The notes beneath the pieces were generated by a model. That model ran no database searches. It saw only the letters and a list, made by a program, of their open reading frames with translations, and was not told where the DNA came from. Shown one piece after another: positions 56,210 to 64,000 of a DNA stretch of 64,000 nucleotides (its first letter is position 1; each line of letters opens with the position of its first letter). The stretch is from Brachypodium distachyon (Eukaryota > Streptophyta > Magnoliopsida > Poales > Poaceae), in NCBI RefSeq assembly GCF_000005505.3, contig NC_016134.3:7980624-8044623 (forward strand). The letters are read 5' to 3'. A program made the translations under genes and the position numbers.

Positions 56210-59200
56210 ATGTGGCGCCGCCTACCCTCCCGCCGCCTCGCCTCCGCCCTTCTCTCCGCCTCCGCTCCGCAGCTTCCTCCTCCGCTCTACCGCCTCCTCC
56301 ATCCGGTCACCGTTGCTGCCCCCGGCATCCTCCCTCCCCCGCGCTCCTTGTGGGGGCTGCAGCCCCCGCGGTTGGTCTCGTCCTCCGCCGCGGCCGCCGA
56401 GGAAGTCGACGACCTGCACCACGCGCTCGAGGAGATCGTCCCCGTGGACCCCAAGCCAAACCTACCTGCAGGTGTGGCGGGGAAGGAGCGGAAGGGGAGG
56501 AGCAGGAGCGGGAGGGGGAGGCAGGCGACAGAGGCGGCGGCGCACGGTATGGGGTCCTCCAAATATGCTGCGCTGCGCCAGCGGCAGGTCCGGATCGAGA
56601 CCGAGGCATGGGAGCAGGCCGCCAAGGAGTACCGCGAGCTGCTCGCGGACATGTGCGAGCATAAGCTGGCGCCCAACCTTCCCTATGTGAAGTCACTCTT
56701 CCTTGGCTGGTTCGAGCCACTTAGAGACCAGATCATCGCCGAACAGGAGCTTGTGGGCGAACGTGGGGCACGGGCCTCCCACGCCCCATATTTTAACATG
56801 CTTCCGGCCGACATGATGGCTGTCATCACCATGCACAAGCTCATGGGGCTGCTCATGACTGGCAGCGGCGACGGAAGCGTCCGTGTCATCCAGGCTGCAT
56901 GCCAGATCGGCGAGGCAATTGAGCATGAGGTGCAATACTCGTGGGTGGCACAGTACTTCTTGTTTGTCTCCCGTTGTTCAGTTGCATTCCGAAATGGTTG
57001 TTACCTGAAGGAATTGGCAGTGATGGTTGTTAATCTCAAGTGACCGCTAGGTTGCCCGCCGTGTTTAGGTTATTTCTTTTTCAATGAAATAGTTTCTTGT
57101 AGATTTCTAATAACTAATTTAATGCTAATCATCATTATTCATTAGAGAAGAATTACATGATTGAAATTATCAATATATTTATCTTTCGGATAAATATGTC
57201 ATACTGAACCACTAAGTAGTGGGGATCTGATAGAATCTCCTGATGGACACTTATTTATTGAAATAGTCTAGTTTAGGTGCACCAGGAGCCAAAAGGATTA
57301 GAGTAATTTTTTTGTGGTTACAAATGAAAGTTCTTAATCAATAATTGATAAGCACCTGGAATAGTACTTTCTAGTCATCAGACGATAAGGTCCCCTTTAA
57401 AGAGGGTTAGGTAAATCTAGTGGAATGAAGTGTCAGAAAATATACTCGACTTGATTGACGATGTAAATGCATTCTCATGAGACTTGGAGTGATTCAGGGC
57501 TTCATGTTGTAACAGACGAATACAGTCATATTTTTTCTCTGTAAACGGGAATGTGGTGTTGTGTTTGCTGATATCTAGTATTTTGCTGGAGCATCTATAA
57601 TCTAACAGTTAGGTGTATTCCCTTCGAACGGACTATTCTAAGTATGAATTCCCAACCATTTTTATACATATCTTTGACGTTGTGCCATAAAGAAATGTTT
57701 TATTTAGCTTCTATTCCTTACGTATCTTTCGTGTTCACAGTAATTCAGTAGTTGTCAACTTATTATTTGTTTATGTCATTGCAACAATTCTGGTGATTTT
57801 TTTCTGTCATTGCATCATTAGGTGAAATTAATTTACATCATATGATAAAGTATAATTTGCCAACCAATAATTGCAATGTTTTTTTTTCCCTTTTGTCCTT
57901 GACCAGGTCCGAATCCACAAATTTCTAGAGAAGACAAAGAAAAAGAACACTAAAGAAGTAGATAATGTAGTAGAAGCAGGGGATTCAGATATTGCCAAAG
58001 AACAGCAGCGTCTAAGAAAGAAAGTCACCGATCTTATGAAAAAGCAAAAGATACGGCAAGTAAGGAATATAGTGAAGAAGCAAGATAGCACCAGGCCGTG
58101 GGGTCAAGATGCTCATGCAAAAGTATGCATTTTTCTAGATATGATGGTTTACTTCTTCAAATGATATATTTTTATATGATATTTTGCTCTTCTGTAGGTT
58201 GGTAGCCGTTTGATTGAGCTATTGATTGAAACAGCCCATATACAGCCACCTGTTAGCCAGTCTGCAGATAGCACACCTGACATTCGACCTGCTTTCACAC
58301 ATGAAATGCGAACTGTGACAAGAGAACAACAGTAATCATGTTAACTCTTATTTACACCTTCTTGTCCCAAAAGCTATGCTGCTGTGTTCTAACCTATGCT
58401 TTGTTCTTTAATAGGAAGAGTTCTCGGCGATATGGTGTGATCAAGTGTGATCCATTGATTCGACAAGGCCTGGATAGAACAGTGAGTTATCCATATTGAT
58501 TTTCTTTATCAGAAAACTATTTCCAATTGTCGCATCCCTTGATCGCTTTATGGAAATGTATTCTGTAACAGGCAAAGCATATGGTCATACCTTACATGCC
58601 TATGTTGATTCCCCCAATCAGTTGGACCGGGTTGGTACTGCTTATCCATGTTTGTCATGATTATTTTGGATATACATATGGGCATACATATTTAAATGTA
58701 GTTATATTGCGTGATAGTTCTGTTTTTCAAGTGTATTTGGGTACACAAGATTGTTGCTGAGTGTAATCAGCAATTAGAACAATCCCCTTAGCGATGTTCA
58801 GTGAGTGGTTCATAATAGTGAATACTGTTATCTTAGATTATTGTATTACTGTAATAACACTGACATGTCTGAATGAGTAGCAAAGTTATCATATGTTTGC
58901 GGAACTAACGGAAGTTATACAGATATGACAAGGGTGCACATTTATTTTTGCCATCCTATGTGATGCGCACCCATGGAGCTAGGCAACAAAGGGAGGCTGT
59001 AAAAAAGGCTCCAAAGGAACAAATGCAATTAATTTTTGAGGTATTCATCTGCCTCCTGTTTCTATTTTCTCTTCAGATCAGATGAATATGTATGATTGAA
59101 GTACTTCTTAAGATTACTTGCATGGGGACCCCCTTTTGAGCACACTTGATGTTGTACAGCAGCTGATTCTGTTGTTATATGGTCTTGCATGTTGACATGT

Positions 59201-60133
59201 GTTTGGTCATTTTTGCTGAACATATTGGTCGATGTGATTTCATCATTTGATGCCTTTTTGGCTCCAGGCCTTGGATACTCTTGGGAGCACCAAGTGGAGG
59301 ATCAACAAAAAAGTTCTTAGTATTGTTGATAGAATATGGTCGAGTGGTGGCCGACTTGCTGACTTGGTTGATCGTACTGATGTGAGTTGCCATTTTCTTT
59401 GTCTCATGAAGATTTGGTGACTATATTTCATCTCGGGTTTCGAAGCATTCTAGACATGCCAACTTAATGGTTCCATGTATTGTAGGTTGCTCTACCAGAG
59501 AAGCCTGACACTGAAGATGAAACTGAGCTGAAGAAGTGGAGGTGGAACTTGAGGTCGGTCAAGAAGGAAAATAGTGAAAGACATTCTCAGAGATGTGATG
59601 TTGAGCTCAAACTCGCCGTAAGCGACTATAAGGAGTCTTGCTATTGTTAACCATTTAGCTGGACATTATTCATTCAACTTCTACTGCTTATCTAGTGTAC
59701 ACTTATTTGGTAACAGGTTGCTCGGAAAATGAAAGATGAAGTGGGGTTCTACTATCCACACAACCTTGATTTTAGAGGCCGTGCTTACCCAATGCACCCT
59801 TATCTGAATCACTTAGGCTCAGATCTTTGTCGTGGAGTTTTGGAGTTCTCTGAAGGTCGACCACTTGGTGATTCAGGCTTGTGCTGGTTGAAGATACACC
59901 TAGCAAATTTATATGCTGGCGGTGTCGATAAGTTATCATATGATGGTCGAATTGCATTTACCGAGAATCACCTGGAGGACATATTTGACTCGGCTAACAG
60001 ACCTCTTGAAGGCAAGCGATGGTGGCTTGGGGCTGAGGATCCATTCCAATGCTTGGCAGTATGCATGGATCTTACTGAAGCTTTAAGAAGCTCCTCTCCA
60101 GAAGCAATGATTTCACATATTCCTGTGCACCAG
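56210..60133 (+). CDS. RPOTM: phage-type organellar RNA polymerase, first nine exons
   Basis: This single-subunit, T7-like RNA polymerase transcribes organellar genes. Nine exons join in frame: 56210-56929, 57907-58122, 58198-58331, 58415-58481, 58572-58630, 58923-59040, 59268-59381, 59486-59617 and 59717-60133, 659 codons in total. The start [15 protein letters not shown] is an arginine-rich mitochondrial presequence. In-frame upstream ATGs from 56033 would add up to 59 residues and might affect dual targeting. Family motifs include [66 protein letters not shown] and the palm entry [20 protein letters not shown]. The reading reaches ISHIPVHQ, just before the exon carrying the catalytic aspartate motif (DGS...). 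The remaining third (about 320 aa) is not found before 64000. Mitochondrial rather than plastid assignment rests on the presequence only. Confidence 0.9.
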
Positions 60134-60197
60134 GTACTGATATTTTCTGCTTCTCATTTATTTTGCAGCAATTATGGGCCTGTTTGGATAATTTGTA

Positions 60198-60310
60198 CTC
60201 CCTCCGTTCCATAATTCTTGTCTCAAATTTGTCCAAAAATGAATGTATCTATTCCTAAAAGGCGTCTAGATACATGTAATATTTCGACAAGAATTATGGA
60301 ACGGAGGTAG
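60198..60310. mobile_element. Stowaway MITE
   Basis: CTCCCTCCGTTCCATAATTC mirrors AATTATGGAACGGAGGTAG over 113 bp, with TA on both sides (60196-60197, 60311-60312). It is the best-preserved copy of the family seen at 8197 and 23213. Confidence 0.93.
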
Positions 60311-62114
60311 TACACCTTAATTTTATAGGCAAGGAAAAATTAGCTCAAGTTAGCAATAGAGGAAGGAAGCAAAGCTAGGCATTTGTTTCTCTTTCCTTGA
60401 CTAGTGCACGTGTCAACTAATATATGGAAAAACGTTGATGAGAGAAATTGTCCAAATGACCGGAGTAATTTTAAGTTGTTGGGATTGATTTGTATAATTG
60501 AGGTTTTTTGTAATTGATCGAATGATTTCCAAATTAGTCATGGCATGAAACTAATGGGATTGATTTGTAACTAATTGGGTTTTCCATAATTGATGGGCCA
60601 GGGTGGCTGGTATACCAGTGGCATTGGTGGTGATTCAAACATCTTCTATATCGTTGGATTTAGCCAGTTGGATGGCTGAGATCTTTCGGATCTGCCATGA
60701 CTTGTGCTTTTAATAGTAGTATAGATATAGATACATATATAGGTAGCCTAAACAAGGCTGCACTTTGATGCTTTCTTAAAGAGTATAACTAATGCTCAAA
60801 ATATCGTATAATTATGTATTTTGTACTATTTTCTGAACCACGGCCTGACAAAATTAAGTGCAAAAATGCTGATCACATGGTTTTGCTTGAGGGCAAGGAT
60901 TTTCTTGCTCATGTGTCTGTTTTCTTGGCAATATAAAGGTTTTTGAGTTCTACCAAACATGTCAAGGGATAGCTGCAGACGCATGACTTCAGGAAGGACA
61001 CATTAATTTCATGATGGATACACTTGTTAAGAGTTCGGTTTTGTTAAGGGGTGATTTAATTGAAGTTCTAATCTGTTAGGATTTCGTTATGTGATTTTCG
61101 TAGGGACTTTCTCTCTGTAAAAGAGCGACGCTAATATCTTTAAAAGCAAGCACAGATAAAAGAAATTATCCTCTCTCTCTCACGACATCAGTTTCTATCT
61201 TTTGCTGTTTACCATGATCCCACCTGCCAATTGCTCTCTCTATGGCTCTACCTCAACTACCCTCTCCCAATTTGAGCACATAACCAAACACCTAGCCGAC
61301 AAGGTTAGGTTGCAATCAGTAGGTCTAGCAACTTGAGAAAATATCTGGACTTCTCTTGTATAAATCTTGAATGTTCTACTTACAAGTTACAACATAAAAT
61401 GGAACACTGAAATATATTGGCCAATATATTGTGATGCACGAGTTAATATTTCAAAAAAAAAACTGAAAGGACACACATGTTCATGTGTGAATACTGTTTG
61501 CATAGTTTGTACAAAAAGTATCTAACTGAAGAAATGGAACACAGTATATTAGCCCTTCATCGCTTGTCCTTTTTTTGGGCACAGGACAGAAATGAAATTG
61601 TTTTTCACCAAAAAGCAAGTATAGTGTTCGGAACATGTAAACCTATGTTTATTTTATTGTTTAGAATTTTCAAATGCTATTTTGATTCTTTTTTGGGTCA
61701 CAAAATCCTTGTCCCTGTTGCACATTCATATTATCATGGCCTATAAAAAGATGTTTTCATTTGATTACGTATGCGCCATTCATATATGGGGATGATGTCC
61801 CATTGTCCGTAAATGAGTGCATATTCTAGTGACATTTGAAAGTAACACTGGTAGCTTATGGCATTTTGCATGGTAGTTTGCAGTGTTAACATTAACATCA
61901 GTTATAGGTGTTCATTGGACCACATTATAAAACCTAGAAATAACATCTCTGTGTCACTCACAAGCGGCTGAGAGTTCACGTGTCACTCACTACCACTTGT
62001 CAGCCTCACATAGGATATTTTTCATTTTTTTCATGAAACATCGTCAAGGCTGCATGGAGCTCCTGCACATTTATATAGATGAATATCCTAGTTGATTATG
62101 AGAACTACGCCGAA

Positions 62115-62280
62115 AAGGCTGCACGGAGGTTTATGAGGAAAACTACGCCGAAAAGAATATCTCGTCAAGGTTTTTGAGAAAAACTATGCTGAAAATAATA
62201 TCTCATCAAGGTTTTTGAGAAAAACTATGCTGAAAATAATATCTCGTCAAGGTTTATGAGGAAAATACGCCGAAAAAAAT
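62115..62280. repeat. 41-bp tandem repeat
   Basis: CTCGTCAAGG or CTCATCAAGG recurs at 62161, 62202 and 62243 (exact 41-bp spacing). Each copy is followed by a variant of TTTTTGAGAAAAACTATGCT. Partial units extend to 62115 on the left (ACGCCGAAAAGG). Confidence 0.88.
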
Positions 62281-63029
62281 ACAGATCTTGGTTGATTAAA
62301 GACCAACTGAGCTAAACCTTGATAATGAGACGAGCCACCTACGTAAAGTAGGATAGGAGCCCCGTTCAATAAACAGCAACAGCGACATCTCAACGGCCCT
62401 TGAAGACTTAAGCTTTTGCCCAGATCCTTGCGCCCCTCCACCTATCCGAGCTCCTCCTGGGAGCCTAACTGCTGTCCTATGAACTATGAAGCACCGATAC
62501 AGGGATACAGACACAGGGATAAGGATACGAGGACCCAGGGTATGGGATTTTCCAAAAACAGACACACGGGGATATGGCGAGTATGTATAAATAATGAATA
62601 ATTAGAAAAAATCCCATGTAAAAAAGAGATGAAGATAATTATAAGATGTGAGATGAGATTTAAATAGTGCCCCATTTGTTGCCTCCATGTCTCCTTTTGA
62701 AGCCTCACTGATTGAATCCTCAATGCTCACACTGGACTTTGCAACTTGCAAAATACATCAGATCCTCAATTTCCTCCATGCTAGTGCCACTAGAAGCCAT
62801 GCTTCCTACACAACCACAAGTGAAGAATGGCGACAACTTAGCAAGTGGCAAGAAGCAGGGGTGTCCGCAGGAGAGCCAGCAATTGTGAGCTGGAGGGGAG
62901 AAATGAGGGCGAGGTACCTTGCTTGAGCTTGCTTGCCACTAGAAGGAGCGCTGGGGCTCTGGAAGATTTGACGGCGGCTCATTGGGCCTGATGGTCTCCC
63001 GTTGTTAGGCAACCAGATGCAGAATGCAC

Positions 63030-63905
63030 ATAGCTGTTTCCCCCCCTATAGTTAGTGCATTAAATACAGCATATATTCAGGGCATTAGTGCTCTTAGTGC
63101 AGCATGTAATCGGGCCATAATCGAGCCCTTTGTGGCTGCATAAATTTGAGATATGAGCAGGTCACAGTTTGTGGTATCTTTTCCCAAACTTACATGGTGT
63201 CAGACTGAAATCGATCCCCTTCTGCATCTCTCCTCCTGTCCCTTCCTTCCCTCTGCACTATCACTGCCGCCACTGCACTACCATGCCTGCCGGCAACAAT
63301 GTCCAGGACAACCTCACAACCCTTGGACCGCCGCCATCCATATGTGGCCAATGCAAGGGGGCGACACCCCTAGCATCCTCGGTCCACACCCCGGCTTCCC
63401 TCGTCCTCAAGTGCATGGCTACATGGCGATGTCCCAATCACTGACATACCAGCCTGCTTTCTACCCTGACATGGCGCATGGCTACGGCACTCCTCCGCCC
63501 AGCCCACCCTCCGCCCCATCTTGGGACTCGTTGACTCTCGTCAACCACTTCAACACCATGAACCTTCAGTCAACATCCACTGATTAGTACATGGATACGG
63601 GTGAAACGGCACATATGTCTGCCGATGCTGGTATACTTAACTCCCTTGTCCCCATCCTAAATTTCGGCATGTCATTGTGGGCGACGGTTCCTCTCTTACT
63701 GTCACCACAACCGGCCACACCTCTCTTCCTTCACATTTTTCTAATCGTCGTCTTCATTTGAACAATGTCTTAGTTGCTCCTCGTATCGTAAAAAAGTTAG
63801 TTTCTGTTCGTCAGTTCACTTCTGATAATGCTCTTAGTGTAGCATGTAATCAGGCCCTTTGTGGCTTTATAAATATGAGATCAGCACGTCACAGTATCGG
63901 TGTTT
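63030..63905 (+). mobile_element. internally deleted Copia retrotransposon
   Basis: An LTR tail (about 63030-63194, containing GCTCTTAGTGCAGCATGTAA and CACAGTTTGTGG) ends in ACA. It is followed by TGGTGTCAGACTGA at 63195, a primer-binding site of the initiator-tRNA type. The internal sequence starts with a gag-like ATG near 63283, then a protease motif YMDTGETAHMSADAG with a stop just before it. A shifted fragment follows (TTTGHTSLPSH, then LHLNNVLVAPRIVKKLVSVR). At 63826-63830 this fuses to a second LTR copy (GCTCTTAGTGTAGCATGTAA). Everything from integrase to RNase H is therefore missing. Confidence 0.75.
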
Positions 63906-64000
63906 CCTAGCTGCTGTAAACCTGCAACACCAAACCAGATGTGAGGAGACCGCCACCGCCACCACCACCATGGAACTCCACCCTTGCCAACGGCCGGCAC

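Larger units (their letters stand above)
60134..63029. other. intron 9 or downstream region of the RNA polymerase gene
   Basis: A good donor (GTACTG at 60134) opens this stretch. I find no further polymerase exon. It contains a Stowaway MITE, a 41-bp tandem repeat and otherwise AT-rich sequence. It may be a transposon-enlarged intron, or the gene may be truncated here. Confidence 0.5.

Noticed and set aside
56212..56664. 150-codon alternative frame over the first exon of the RNA polymerase
   Set aside because: It is arginine/alanine-rich shadow coding; the other frame carries clear polymerase motifs and splices correctly.
62806..63012. Small minus-strand frame upstream of the Copia LTR
   Set aside because: It has no conserved motif, no splice context and an equally long frame on the opposite strand.
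1..64000. CRISPR arrays, bacterial operons or phage-type systems
   Set aside because: The window is plainly eukaryotic, with GT/AG introns and plant transposons; the tandem repeats found lack CRISPR-like repeat-spacer structure.

Overview
This window looks like nuclear DNA from a grass, most likely a BEP-clade/Pooideae-type genome. The evidence is several Stowaway MITEs starting CTCCCTCC with TA target duplications, CACTA, PIF/Harbinger, Mutator-like, hAT, Helitron and Copia elements, GC-rich first exons, and spliced genes whose products are typical of grasses. The species cannot be fixed from the sequence alone.

Five host genes are well supported. (1) Chloroplast indole-3-glycerol-phosphate synthase lies on the minus strand, 15029-18702, in nine exons that I could join in frame to 380 codons. 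(2) A 273-aa nuclear C2H2 zinc-finger protein lies on the minus strand, 21116-24701, in six exons. (3) A single-exon L-type lectin receptor kinase of the S.7 group lies on the plus strand, 30381-32357. (4) A ROS1/DEMETER-type 5-methylcytosine DNA glycosylase lies on the minus strand, 34364-47719, in 17 coding exons and 1974 aa. (5) The first nine exons (659 codons) of a phage-type organellar RNA polymerase lie on the plus strand, 56210-60133. Its catalytic C-terminal part is not found in the remaining 3.9 kb. A ribosome-inactivating-protein-like gene fragment (9169-9789) is broken by transposons and cut by a Copia LTR.

Layout: 0-1.4 kb is a Mutator-like element with a 9-bp target duplication. 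1.8-7.3 kb is a degenerate CACTA element with TNP2 and Ulp1-like remnants and an exact ATT duplication. 7.3-9.8 kb is a TE-damaged RIP-like locus, including a 300-bp hAT MITE with an exact 8-bp duplication that itself carries a Stowaway. 9.8-12.95 kb is a truncated Copia element with an internal 267-bp duplication. 13-14.9 kb holds a DUF4283-like ORF and a Helitron 3' terminus. 15-18.7 kb is the tryptophan-pathway gene, with a Mutator-like element in an intron. 21-24.7 kb is the zinc-finger gene. 24.9-28.9 kb is a two-gene PIF/Harbinger element with a dead transposase. 30-32 kb is the lectin kinase. 34-48 kb is the DNA demethylase, with transposons in its introns. 50-51 kb has tandem repeats. 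52-55 kb is a probable Helitron. 56-60 kb is the RNA polymerase gene. 60-64 kb is TE-rich sequence, ending in an internally deleted Copia element.

The host genes do not form a pathway or cluster. The most interesting biology is the relation between the DNA demethylase gene and the transposons inside and beside it, and the multi-step TE destruction of the RIP-like locus. I found no clearly undescribed system.
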